DNA from: Tragulus kanchil
Lineage: Eukaryota > Chordata > Mammalia > Artiodactyla > Tragulidae
Assembly (NCBI GenBank): GCA_022376925.1
Contig: JAIOJX010000005.1
Location: 91,113,001 to 91,177,000, forward strand
Length of the DNA: 64,000 nucleotides
Direction of reading: 5' to 3'
A program made the position numbers and the translations under genes. The notes below the pieces were generated by a model that saw only the letters and a program-made list of their open reading frames with translations, had not been told where the DNA came from and made no database searches. Shown here one piece after another: positions 35,090 to 45,945 of this stretch; positions within the stretch are counted from its first letter, which is position 1, and each line of letters starts with the position of its first letter.

Positions 35090-35707
35090 TTTCTGCTGAA
35101 GGCTAGGACTGTACTCACTCCCTATTTGTCATTTGGCCTGAGGTGATCCAGTCCTGGTGTCTGCGGGTTCTATGATAGGGCTAATGGTGACCTCCAAGAG
35201 GACATATGCCAGCATGCACCTCCCAAGACTTCTGCTACCAGTGCCCCTATCCCTGTGACAGACTACTGCTCACCCATGCTTCCACAGGTGACCCTAAAGC
35301 ACTCACAGGCAAGTCTGGATCAGTCTCCTGTGTGCTCAGTGCTCCTTTCCCTTGGGTCCTGGTGTGCACAAGGCTTTGTTTGTACAAAACCTGGTGAGTC
35401 TCTGTTTCTCCAGTCCTATGGAATCCTGCTGGTCTTCAGATTCCCTGGGGATTCCCAGTCCCTTTGCAGAATCCTCAGATTGGGAAGCACAATGTGGGGC
35501 CTAGAACTGTCACAACAGTGTGAGAACTTCTTTGGTATTATTGTTCTCCAGTTTGTGGGTCCCACACCTGGTGAGTATGGTGTCTGATTTTAACATGATT
35601 GTACCCCCTCTTAGTGTTGCAGCTTCTTCTTTGTCCTTGGACACAGCATATCTTTTTTCATTGTTGGGTTCCAGCATCCTCCTGTGGTGGTTGTTCAAGA
35701 GCTAGTT

Positions 35708-35989
35708 GTGGCCTTCCCTGGTGGTCAGTGGGTAAAGAGTCCATCTTGCAGTGCAAGGGGAACTGGTATGATCCCTGGCCAGGGAAGGTCCCACGTGCCA
35801 TGGAGCAGCTGATCAGTGTGTCCAATTGTGAGCCAGCACTCTGGAGCGTGTAAGTCCAGAGCTGATGCTCTGCAACAAGAGAGGACACTGCAAAGGGAGG
35901 CCCACACAGAGCGAAGAATAAAGATGGATGAAAAATAAATAAATAAAAAGTCAATAAAAAGAGGCCAAAATTTTAAAAAAAAAGAGGTT
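35708..35989 (+). mobile_element. CHR-like SINE (type A) nested in BovB, sense
   Basis: Head 'ccttccctggtggtcagtgg', body 'gtgtccaattgtgagcc', 'gaggacactgcaaaggg', 'gaataaagatggatgaaaa', A-rich tail with 'gaggccaaaatttt'. Target duplication 'aagagctagtt' at 35697-35707 and 35990-36000. It sits in the 5' UTR part of the BovB copy and in the opposite orientation. Confidence 0.87.
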
Positions 35990-36052
35990 AAAGAGCTAGT
36001 TACAATTTTGGTGGTCTTGCAGGAGAAGATGATGCCCTTCTATTCCACAATC

Positions 36053-36625
36053 TTGGGCTCTCCAGGAAGAGCTTTTGTGGGAATCCAGGAGTTCAGCAGA
36101 GAAGTTCCATCAAAGCACATACAGAAAACTGGCCTGACTTTGGGACTGAGAGAAGGCACCCAAACTCGAGCATTTTCAGGGCACAAGCAGACTATTGATG
36201 TAGTTATGTCCCAAATCTCAGATGAGGCCTGGGATGTCCCATGTTACTATAGGTGGAATAAAATCTGAAAATTACCTTCAATCTCTTTTTAACTTTACTT
36301 TTAATCAAGTCTCGTAGATGGAACAATATAGATTCTGATCAGTTATAAGAAAATGCTGATTTCTGTGAAAGAATGCTAGTCTTTTACTTTAAAGCTTCTG
36401 AAGTGATGCACCAACACCTATAGAAATTGAGGCCAAGCATCTATGTTTTATCTTGCAGTTGGATCTTTTCTTATCTCTCCTCAGAATGCAGATTAAATTC
36501 ATCATCATGATCAGTTTCTGCTTTATCAAATATTCTGCTTTATCAAAGGTGCAAGTAATGCAGAGCAATGTTGTACAAGACACAATCTTTTAAATAAATT
36601 ATTTTATAATTTAGCTGAGGAGATG
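36053..36625. other. Unique DNA, nothing recognised
   Basis: An 86-codon plus-strand frame at 36008-36268 partly overlaps the BovB 5' end and has no motif. No repeat recognised after 36060. Confidence 0.45.
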
Positions 36626-36629
36626 GTTA

Positions 36630-37075
36630 TCCTTGGTTGGATAGTGTTCCTCTCATCCTCACCCCATACTTCCCCCATTTCAGGTCTTTCTGGAAACCTC
36701 TGAATATGACTTTATTTGGAAGTTGGGTTGTTGCAGACACTCAGAAGAGGTCATAATGGAGTAGAGTGGGCCCTTAATCCAGTGTGACTGGTGTCCTTAT
36801 ATGGAAAAGAAACACAGAGATGGCATGTGAAGATGGAGGCAGATATTGGAATGATGAGTCTATAAGCCAAAGGATTTGAGGATTGCTGGCCACAGCTGAA
36901 GCTCTGAGAAAGACATGGAACCGATCCTGCTCTAAGGCCTACAGAGAGAGCATGACCTTCCAGTCACCTTGATCTTAGACTTCTAGCATTCACACCTGTG
37001 AAAGAATATATTTCCTCTGTTTTGAGCCACCAAGTTTGTGGCACTTTGTGATAGCAGCCTTAAAAAACAGACACC
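36630..37075 (+). mobile_element. MaLR-type LTR relic, sense
   Basis: Ordered marks: 'gaatatgactttatttgg', 'gggcccttaatccagtgtg', 'ctggtgtccttatatgg', 'caccttgatcttagactt', 'gagccaccaagtttgtggc', 'tgatagcagcct'. This is the sense order of an old ERVL-MaLR LTR. No internal genes. Confidence 0.55.
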
Positions 37076-37690
37076 ATAAATATAAGAAATAAAGCTCCTG
37101 TTTTTAAGCACTGGCTCCACTCCCGGTCTCCTGTGTTCTAGCAATTTTCTACTATATGGTATTAATCACTGTCACCCCTGGAGGAGCAAACTGAGAGTAA
37201 GAGATGTCTAACAACGTATTCAGTATCACTCAATAAGTAGGTCTAAGCCTTGTCAGGTTTACTCCAGTGATCATTCAGCTCACCATGAGAAGGAGCCCAT
37301 ATGGCCATGCAGGAGGCAAAACGACAGGCCAGTAGAGGGAGACTGTAAAGCTGGCACTGGCCCTGGTGTCCATGAAGAGTGATATAGAGAACCTGACTGA
37401 GGTCTGTCTGCAGGACTGACCACTTCAGCAGCGCAAAGGAGCAAGCTGTGACCACAGGCAGCTGTAAGGACACGTTTCTAATGTGTTCTGCTGAGTGAAA
37501 GAGGCCACACACACAGGATAGTACATATATGATTCCATCTATACAAAGTTCTAGACCAGAAAAAACACTAGTCAGTATTAGAAGGTAGGAACAGTGGTTT
37601 CCAACTCTGTAGTTGATGCTGAGTTGATGGGAATTTGACACTGAAGTCCCTGATAAGATCAGTGTGTGTGTGGGGTCTTAGGTGGTGCAT
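37076..37690. other. Unique DNA, no gene recognised
   Basis: A 132-codon minus-strand frame (37243-37641) is the longest frame in non-repeat DNA here. Its peptide (NSHQLSINYRVGNHCSYLL...) shows no domain, no good start context and no splice partner, so I treat it as chance. Confidence 0.4.
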
Positions 37691-37701
37691 CTCCTAATCT
37701 T

Positions 37702-37978
37702 TTTTTTTTTTTTTTTTAATTTTGGCCTCTTTTATTGATTTTTTATTTATTTTCATCCATCTTTATTCTTTAGCCTGTGTGGGTCTCCCATCACAGTGGC
37801 CTCTCTTGTTGCAGAGCACCAGATCCAGGTGCATGCACTCCAGTGTGCTGGATTGTACTTGTACATGGATCAAAGCCGCTCCATGCATGTGCGATCTTCC
37901 CAGGCCAGGGATCGAACTGGTGCCCCTCGCACTGCAAGGTGGACTCTTGACCCACTGGACCACCAGGGAAGCCCCCCG
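37702..37978 (-). mobile_element. CHR-like SINE (type A), antisense, at shared target
   Basis: 'ttggcctcttttattgat', 'catccatctttattcttt', 'cccatcacagtggcc', 'ggatcgaactggtgcccc', 'ccactggaccaccaggga'. It shares the flank 'taatctt' (37695-37701, 37984-37990) with the next SINE. Confidence 0.85.
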
Positions 37979-37990
37979 TCTTCTAATCTT

Positions 37991-38338
37991 TTTTTTTTTT
38001 TTTTAAGATTTATTTATTTATTTATTTATTTTGGGCGGAGGTTGGGTTGGGGAGGGAGGGGAGAGGGCGGGCCACTTCTGTTGATTTTTCATTTCTCTAT
38101 TTTCAGCCGTCTGTGTTCTTTGGCTCCTGTGGGCCTCCCATCGCGGTGGCGTCTGTTGTCACAGAGCACCGGCTCTGGGCGCATGCGCTCCAGAGCTCCG
38201 GCTCGGTAATTGGACACATCAGTCCAGCCGCTCTGCGGCACGTGGGATCTTCCCAGGCCAGGGATTGAACCGGCGCCCCTTGCACTGCAAGGCGGTGTCC
38301 TTACCCACTGGACCACCAGGGGAAGCCCCCCCCCCCCC
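37991..38338 (-). mobile_element. CHR-like SINE, GC-tail form (type B), antisense
   Basis: Type B: T-run, 'aagatttatttatttattt', G-rich 'ggggagggaggggagagg', 'cccatcgcggtggcg', 'gggcgcatgcgctcc', 'ggattgaaccggcgcccc', 'ccactggaccaccagg', then a run of C at 38326-38338. Flanks 'taatctt' (37984-37990) and 'aatctt' (38339-38344). Its A-tail abuts the head of the type A SINE, so it inserted at or next to the same target. Confidence 0.85.
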
Positions 38339-38344
38339 AATCTT

Positions 38345-39515
38345 GATGAGCTTCTCTGTCCCTTTGATCTTGCCTTAGGTGGTTTCGTTTCTGCTTCTCC
38401 TTTGATTAGCAACTGTTCTGCTCTTTGGGATTCAGAGAAGGTCATGGAGGCTGGAGTCTTGCCTATAAGGAATGGCGGACAACAGGGCCTCTGTGTCCAG
38501 AAGCCCCACAGGGCCCTGCTCAACATCAATCTGGACATAAAGCACAGTTCACATGGTAGGGGGCTGCACCAACCATTGATCTAGCAAACTCATGCTGGAA
38601 GCTTCCAGTTACCACAGGAACTTCAGCCTCCACTCCTCTCAGGAGTCAACTCATGCTGAAATTGTCTCCAAACCAAGTCTACTCCCATGGTGAGATACCA
38701 TTTATCCTGCAGGGTAGTGGGAGGTGGGCAGCCAGGGACCCTGTAGGAGATGACTCTGAGTTACACTGATGGGGTTACCACACAGTTTAGGGCTTTTTTT
38801 TTGTCTGTCTGCTTGATGTGGTTGAGCAAAGTCTTCCCAAGTGAAGCACCCGTGAAAGGATGACCCAAGGTCTCTCCTCACAGCACAGAATCCCAGGGCA
38901 GCTGGACCTTCTCTGTGCCAGGAATCAGCACCTCAAGGGGTGTGGCTCACACTGTATCTACACTTGAAGGCCTGAGCCTCTTAATCTGCTTGTAGGTTTC
39001 TAGATGTTGAATCTGGACAGATAGATAGCACCTCCAACAGTGCTGTTGTGTTGGGTGTTTAGAGGTGTATTTGCCAGGAAAGGTGGAAAAGAAATTCTAT
39101 TTCAAGGTTGGGCCTTAACAGGCTTTTGTAGCTACAGAGCCTTGTCTAATAAAGAAGGACAAAGGCTTTTCCTTTCAGCTTTTTTTTTTTTTAAAAAAAA
39201 AAGCAATTTTTATGCTTCTGCCAGCACTAAAGCCTGTCAATAGGTCTATTTTGCGCTTTACTTGCTTCCCAGACGTATAGAATATGGCTTGAGATAAAAC
39301 ACAAATGTCAGGATTGTTGAGCATTGTGGGGAGGTTTGTCTCAGGAGTTATTTTCTTTCCTGCTCTGTGGTGTCCTTGGGGAAGTTTTTGGATGCCCAGC
39401 TTCATAATGTTAGTCTTCCAGGCAATGACCTGAGCTCCCCAACTGCTCTCATTTTACTGTCTGAGATCCTAACAGAAAAATTTACATTTTAAAATTGGAT
39501 CCTGTCTGATTTAGA
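38345..39515. other. No gene; possible ruminant repeat, unassigned
   Basis: Richer in GC than its surroundings; it reads like a ruminant interspersed or LTR repeat, but I cannot name it. At 39181-39203 a T-run meets an A-run. No open frame with supporting features. Confidence 0.35.
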
Positions 39516-39521
39516 GGACAG

Positions 39522-39586
39522 AGGAGGCCAACAGACTACAATCCATGGGGTCTCAGAGTCAGACATGACTGAGTGACTAACACTTA
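39522..39586 (+). mobile_element. Bov-A SINE 3' fragment
   Basis: 'gaggccaacagactacaatcc', 'catggggtctcagagtcaga' and 'catgactgagtgactaac' are the end of a Bov-A/Bov-tA unit. The head is missing. Confidence 0.7.
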
Positions 39587-41757
39587 TTGGAGTCCAAGAT
39601 TAGGTAAGTGTCAGAGAGAGGGAAATTTTATTGGGAGGGCCTCTACTAGACCAATACTTATATTCCAGGACCACAGCTTATTTTGCTGATGATTAAGATG
39701 ACCTTGACTTTGATTTCTGAAGCTGCTGTATTCAAGCTTTTCCAGCAGGGTCAGTATTTGTATTGAAAAAGACTCATTTCTTTGCAGTAAAACCTCTCCC
39801 AACTTCTTTTTACTGTCTTAATGGCATTTTCTAGAGCAGATGATAGATCAAGCCAGAGGACGCAGTCTGGCTATAAACGACATACTGATTCAATCAGATT
39901 TGCCAGAACACAACTGTAAGGTAAAGTCTAAAAAGTGACTCTAGAAATGAAGAAGCTGCCGAGGTAGTTTCTTGGCCAGGAATTTTTTGGCTGCTGCTTG
40001 TTTTAAATTCTTTCATTTTGCATTTTGGGAAATGACTGCCAAATGAAAGCCAAAATCCCAAGTGCAGAAAGATAAATTACGTGTCGTTGGCTATGGATTC
40101 TGAGTACTTCCCTTGAAAGAGTAGCCAAGAGCTTGTGTCTCATGTAAGAGTAGTTTTCGCCTGTTAATGAGAAACATAATTAATTGGACTCTACAGAGGC
40201 CAGTTTTAACTGAGTTGAAAGACAAAACTTTAGAGTCAGAAAGGACCGTACAGACACTGAATTTAACTCCTTCTTATGGGACCAGAAAGGGTGAAAGCCT
40301 TGCCCAAGAACACACAGCCACGGGGAATGTGGTGCAAGGGAAGACCGCATTTCATTCAGTGCTCACTCAGGTGCATCAATTCTCTGACCTTTCTGTTACC
40401 GACAAGGCTCCTTGCCATTATTTACATAAAAATCTGTCAAGGATCAGGTTTTATTCCTTAGAACTAAGAGCTGAAAGTAGACGAATCATGTCACAGAGGT
40501 AGCACCAGCACCCAAAGGACCTCTTGGTTTAAATAAAATGTGAAATCCAGTGTGCTGTTTGAATGAATTCACCTGATAGTCTAGGCGACCTTGTTTTTGC
40601 AGAGAAATTTCTGTGATTGTTGCATGGTGTAGAAGTCTAAATCAATAGGTACAGAAGAGTCAGAAAAATGACTGAGTGACTAACACTTATTGGAGTCCAA
40701 GATTAGGTAAGTGTCAGAGAGGAAATTTTATTGGGAGGGCCTCTACTAGACCAATACTTATATTCCAGGACCACAGCTTATTTTGCTGATGATTAAGATG
40801 ACCTTGACTTTGATTTCTGAAGCTGCTGTATTCAAGCTTTTCCAGCAGGGTCAGTATTTGTATTGAAAAAGACTCATTTCTTTGCAGTAAAACCTCTCCC
40901 AACTTCTTTTTACTGTCTTAATGGCATTTTCTAGAGCAGATGATAGATCAAGCCAGAGGACGCAGTCTGGCTATAAACGACATACTGATTCAATCAGATT
41001 TGCCAGAACACAACTGTAAGGTAAAGTCTAAAAAGTGACTCTAGAAATGAAGAAGCTGCCGAGGTAGTTTCTTGGCCAGGAATTTTTTGGCTGCTGCTTG
41101 TTTTAAATTCTTTCATTTTGCATTTTGGGAAATGACTGCCAAATGAAAGCCAAAATCCCAAGTGCAGAAAGATAAATTACGTGTCGTTGGCTATGGATTC
41201 TGAGTATTTCCCCTTGAAAGAGTAGCCAAGAGCTTGTGTCTCATGTAAGAGTAGTTTTCGCCTGTTAATGAGAAACATAATTAATTGGACTCTACAGAGG
41301 CCAGTTTTAACTGAGTTGAAAGACAAAACTTTAGAGTCAGAAAGGACCGTACAGACACTGAATTTAACTCCTTCTTATGGGACCAGAAAGGGTGAAAGCC
41401 TTGCCCAAGAACACACAGCCACGGGGAATGTGGTGCAAGGGAAGACCGCATTTCATTCAGTGCTCACTCAGGTGCATCAATTCTCTGACCTTTCTGTTAC
41501 CGACAAGGCTCCTTGCCATTATTTACATAAAAATCTGTCAAGGATCAGGTTTTATTCCTTAGAACTAAGAGCTGAAAGTAGACGAATCATGTCACAGAGG
41601 TAGCACCAGCACCCAAAGGACCTCTTGGTTTAAATAAAATGTGAAATCCAGTGTGCTGTTTGAATGAATTCACCTGATAGTCTAGGCGACCTTGTTTTTG
41701 CAGAGAAATTTCTGTGATTGTTGCATGGTGTAGAAGTCTAAATCAATAGGTACAGAA
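39565..41757. repeat. Direct duplication D12, 39565-40656 and 40668-41757
   Basis: Offset 1103, then 1100 and 1101 after small indels (AG run near 39612, C run near 41210). Separator 40657-40667 'gagtcagaaaa' is a corrupted form of the true left flank 'gagtcagac' (39556-39564). Confidence 0.94.
40232..40345 (-). repeat. MIR fragment, antisense
   Basis: 'gagtcagaaaggaccgta' and 'gaaagccttgcccaagaac', 'acacagccac': antisense MIR core. Further copies at 41333-41446 and 42533-42600 are due to D12 and D13. Confidence 0.6.
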
Positions 41758-43674
41758 CACTGAACCCAGAGAAAAGCCCTGTCAGAATGAAACATGAAAA
41801 TGATGTTGAGATTGTATCAAGGATATTGAACAGTACACATTAACAGCGCTTGCTGCAGCAGGGTAGCATGCGTGGAGATGCAGGATTGTTTTTCAGTCCG
41901 GTGTGGCCCAGACAAGGGAGGGACCCACTCCTAGAATCTGGTAGAAGGTTCAGCTACTCCAAACACTGAACTGAGCCATGGCACCTTCCTGCCCCTGTCA
42001 TTTGGGAATTGTATATGGTCAGGATATAAATGCCCAACATTCTGGCCATGAATGATTAGCATAATAATTCAGCTAATGGATTAATGTTAAATAGCTGCAA
42101 ACGATCAGATAAGATTTATGTTACCATTTGCATTTTTGTAAAAGAGACTAGTTTGCTCCAAACACTTGTCTGTCAATACTCCTATTGCAATATAGAATAA
42201 GGATGTTTTGATTATTTTACTTTAAGGCTTATATTGAAAGAAGTCTAACATCATTACTCTTGTCATCTATTATTCAATGAGTGTTTTCCAGCTGGATGGA
42301 AAGACAGATCTATCTTCAGACAGATCTATCTGTTTTATGTCTGACTCATTGTTGCTAACAGTTGTTAGGGAAGCAGAAACCTTCTCAGTCGATTGATGTG
42401 TTCCAGCTGTGCAACTTTGGAAATCGTATTTCCACTGAAAAAAGAATTGATGACTTTTTTCTAATGTGCTTCCATAAAAAAGGAAAATTTGGAATGGATA
42501 ACACTTTTCAATTTTTCGGGGAATGGATAACAGGGACCAGAAAGGGTGAAAGCCTTGCCCAAGAACACACAGCCACGGGGAATGTGGTGCAAGGGAAGAC
42601 CGCATTTCATTCAGTGCTCACTCAGGTGCATCAATTCTCTGACCTTTCTGTTACCGACAAGGCTCCTTGCCATTATTTACATAAAAATCTGTCAAGGATC
42701 AGGTTTTATTCCTTAGAACTAAGAGCTGAAAGTAGACGAATCATGTCACAGAGGTAGCACCAGCACCCAAAGGACCTCTTGGTTTAAATAAAATGTGAAA
42801 TCCAGTGTGCTGTTTGAATGAATTCACCTGATAGTCTAGGCGACCTTGTTTTTGCAGAGAAATTTCTGTGATTGTTGCATGGTGTAGAAGTCTAAATCAA
42901 TAGGTACAGAACACTGAACCCAGAGAAAAGCCCTGTCAGAATGAAACATGAAAATGATGTTGAGATTGTATCAAGGATATTGAACAGTACACATTAACAG
43001 CGCTTGCTGCAGCAGGGTAGCATGCGTGGAGATGCAGGATTGTTTTTCAGTCCGGTGTGGCCCAGACAAGGGAGGGACCCACTCCTAGAATCTGGTAGAA
43101 GGTTCAGCTACTCCAAACACTGAACTGAGCCATGGCACCTTCCTGCCCCTGTCATTTGGGAATTGTATATGGTCAGGATATAAATGCCCAACATTCTGGC
43201 CATGAATGATTAGCATAATAATTCAGCTAATGGATTAATGTTAAATAGCTGCAAACGATCAGATAAGATTTATGTTACCATTTGCATTTTTGTAAAAGAG
43301 ACTAGTTTGCTCCAAACACTTGTCTGTCAATACTCCTATTGCAATATAGAATAAGGATGTTTTGATTATTTTACTTTAAGGCTTATATTGAAAGAAGTCT
43401 AACATCATTACTCTTGTCATCTATTATTCAATGAGTGTTTTCCAGCTGGATGGAAAGACAGATCTATCTTCAGACAGATCTATCTGTTTTATGTCTGACT
43501 CATTGTTGCTAACAGTTGTTAGGGAAGCAGAAACCTTCTCAGTCGATTGATGTGTTCCAGCTGTGCAACTTTGGAAATCGTATTTCCACTGAAAAAAGAA
43601 TTGATGACTTTTTTCTAATGTGCTTCCATAAAAAAAGGAAAATTGTCGGAATGGATAACACTTTTCAATTTTTC
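41379..43674. repeat. Direct duplication D13, 41379-42517 and 42533-43674
   Basis: Offset 1154 rising to 1157 at the A-run and 'gtc' near 43630-43647. Separator 42518-42532 contains 'ggaatggataaca', a second copy of 42491-42503. The part 41379-41757 occurs three times (40278, 41379, 42533). Confidence 0.94.
42302..42331. repeat. 14-bp direct repeat pair
   Basis: 'agacagatctatct' twice with a 2-base spacer. Each unit has the palindrome AGATCT. Repeated at about 43457-43486 and 44591-44620 through the duplications. Confidence 0.8.
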
Positions 43675-45494
43675 AGGAAGATTTAAATTGATGAGTTATG
43701 GCTTCCCTGGTGGTTCAGATGGTAAAGAATCCACCTGCAATGCAGGAGACTCAGGTTCAAACCCTGGGTTGGGAAGATTCTCTGGAGAAGGGAAAGGCTA
43801 CCCACTCCAGTATTCTTGCCTAGAGAATTCCATGGACAGGGGAACCTGGCAGGCTATAGTCCATGGGGTCAAAAAAGAGTCCGACATGACTGAGAGACTA
43901 ACTCTACTTTCTTGCAATTACAACTGAATTGTTTTGAAAGAAGGTTCAGATCCTCAAATAATTGCCAGGCTTCATGCAGAAGCTTTCATGGTGACTCCAG
44001 ATACCGGGCCTCCAAACTCAATACTGATGTTTAATGCACTGAAAACAGCAATAGCTGTTGCTTCTTTCCCTCTAATTCCTTTTCCTCCTTTTAAAAACAG
44101 CTTTATTGAAGTATAATTCACATAGCATACAGTTTACTCATTTAAAGTGTCCAATTCAATGATATTTTAGTATAAGAGTTATGCAACCATAATCTTTCCA
44201 TTAGCCTAAAAAGAAACTCTGTTTCTCTTAGCTACCAGTCCCCTGACTCACCTCAGTCCTAAGCAACCAGACATCTACCATCTGTCTCTCTATAGATTTG
44301 CCTATTCTAGGCATTTCCTATAAATGGAATCATACAGAATGTGGTCCCTTAACATGGTTTGCCTCATTCTTACTTCCGTCTAATGGTTATTATACTTTGT
44401 GGAATACTATACCATTTGCATTTTTGTAAAAGAGACTAGTTTGCTCCAAACACTTGTCTGTCAATACTCCTATTGCAATATAGAATAAGGATGTTTTGAT
44501 TATTTTACTTTAAGGCTTATATTGAAAGAAGTCTAACATCATTACTCTTGTCATCTATTATTCAATGAGTGTTTTCCAGCTGGATGGAAAGACAGATCTA
44601 TCTTCAGACAGATCTATCTGTTTTATGTCTGACTCATTGTTGCTAACAGTTGTTAGGGAAGCAGAAACCTTCTCAGTCGATTGATGTGTTCCAGCTGTGC
44701 AACTTTGGAAATCGTATTTCCACTGAAAAAAGAATTGATGACTTTTTTCTAATGTGCTTCCATAAAAAAAGGAAAATTGTCGGAATGGATAACACTTTTC
44801 AATTTTTCAGGAAGATTTAAATTGATGAGTTATGGCTTCCCTGGTGGTTCAGATGGTAAAGAATCCACCTGCAATGCAGGAGACTCAGGTTCAAACCCTG
44901 GGTTGGGAAGATTCTCTGGAGAAGGGAAAGGCTACCCACTCCAGTATTCTTGCCTAGAGAATTCCATGGACAGGGGAACCTGGCAGGCTATAGTCCATGG
45001 GGTCAAAAAAGAGTCCGACATGACTGAGAGACTAACTCTACTTTCTTGCAATTACAACTGAATTGTTTTGAAAGAAGGTTCAGATCCTCAAATAATTGCC
45101 AGGCTTCATGCAGAAGCTTTCATGGTGACTCCAGATACCGGGCCTCCAAACTCAATACTGATGTTTAATGCACTGAAAACAGCAATAGCTGTTGCTTCTT
45201 TCCCTCTAATTCCTTTTCCTCCTTTTAAAAACAGCTTTATTGAAGTATAATTCACATAGCATACAGTTTACTCATTTAAAGTGTCCAATTCAATGATATT
45301 TTAGTATAAGAGTTATGCAACCATAATCTTTCCATTAGCCTAAAAAGAAACTCTGTTTCTCTTAGCTACCAGTCCCCTGACTCACCTCAGTCCTAAGCAA
45401 CCAGACATCTACCATCTGTCTCTCTATAGATTTGCCTATTCTAGGCATTTCCTATAAATGGAATCATACAGAATGTGGTCCCTTAACATGGTTT
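43276..45494. repeat. Direct duplication D14, 43276-44360 and 44410-45494
   Basis: Offset 1134, near identity, including a whole Bov-tA SINE. Separator 44361-44409 (49 bases) matches, with gaps, the true right flank at about 45537-45580 ('taatggtta ... actttgtggaatacta'). It is therefore read-through of the first contig with errors. Confidence 0.95.
43700..43905 (+). mobile_element. Bov-tA SINE, full length, sense
   Basis: Head 'ggcttccctggtggttcag', box-B-like 'aggttcaaaccctggg', body 'ctccagtattcttgcctag', 'gaattccatggacagggg', end 'gtccgacatgactgagag'. The artefactual copy is 44834-45039. Confidence 0.9.
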
Positions 45495-45945
45495 CAGCAT
45501 TCATTCATATCTTAGCTCCTCTCAGTACTCTGTTTGTTCTAATGGTTAATAATATTAATACTTTGTGGAATACTATACCATACCATTGTATGGATGTACC
45601 ACAATTTGTTTATCCAGTCATCTGTGGATGGGCTTTATTTTTATCTTTGAATTATTTTCAGTTTTGACTATTAAGACAAATGCTGCTGTAAACACTTATG
45701 GACAGGTCTGTGTGGATGTGTTTTCATTTCTCTTGGAGAAAATTCTAGTACTGGAATTGCTCCATCATATGTTAGCTGTTTTTCACCTTTTGAGAAACTG
45801 CGAGATTGTTTTCCAAGGTGACTACACCATTTTATGTTTCTACCAGTCTTGTGTGTGCTCTGATTTTTCCACATTCTCTCTAAAACTGCTTGTTATCAGT
45901 CTTTTTTTGTTTGCTTGCTATTATAGCCATCCTACTGGATGTGTA
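45233..45945 (-). mobile_element. Old L1 3' end, antisense
   Basis: 'agctttattgaagtataatt' at the left (3' UTR), then 'tttaaagtgtccaattcaat', 'tggaatactatacca', 'ttgtatggatgtaccac' and 'acttatggacaggtctgtg'. This is the classic antisense order of an ancient L1 tail. The first part is also present at 44099-44360 (copy one of D14). Confidence 0.75.

Larger units (their letters stand above)
31323..36052 (-). mobile_element. Near-complete BovB (RTE) LINE, antisense, with nested SINEs
   Basis: The 3' end (left) starts at 'ttctttagtcactaagttgt'. Minus-strand pieces in order from the right are: a 5' UTR-like part (35090-36052, ending at 'tctattccacaatcttgg'); the endonuclease part (34003-34275); the reverse transcriptase part (32544-33090); and the C-terminal parts (31982-32167; 31410-31595, with 'MLGKNEGSKRRGQQKIRWLDGI'-like sequence). 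Three SINEs interrupt it (32496-32611, 34835-35089, 35708-35989). Without them it is about 4.1 kb, so close to full length, but frameshifts and stops make it inactive. BovB is typical of ruminants (and squamates). Confidence 0.88.

Noticed and set aside
37243..37641. 132-codon minus-strand frame in non-repeat DNA
   Set aside because: No recognisable domain and no exon or promoter context; length alone is not enough.
42518..42532. Templated insertions of end-joining repair at the duplication junctions
   Set aside because: Fits single junctions, but the uniform unit size and the error-rich flank sequence on both sides favour contig-end noise.
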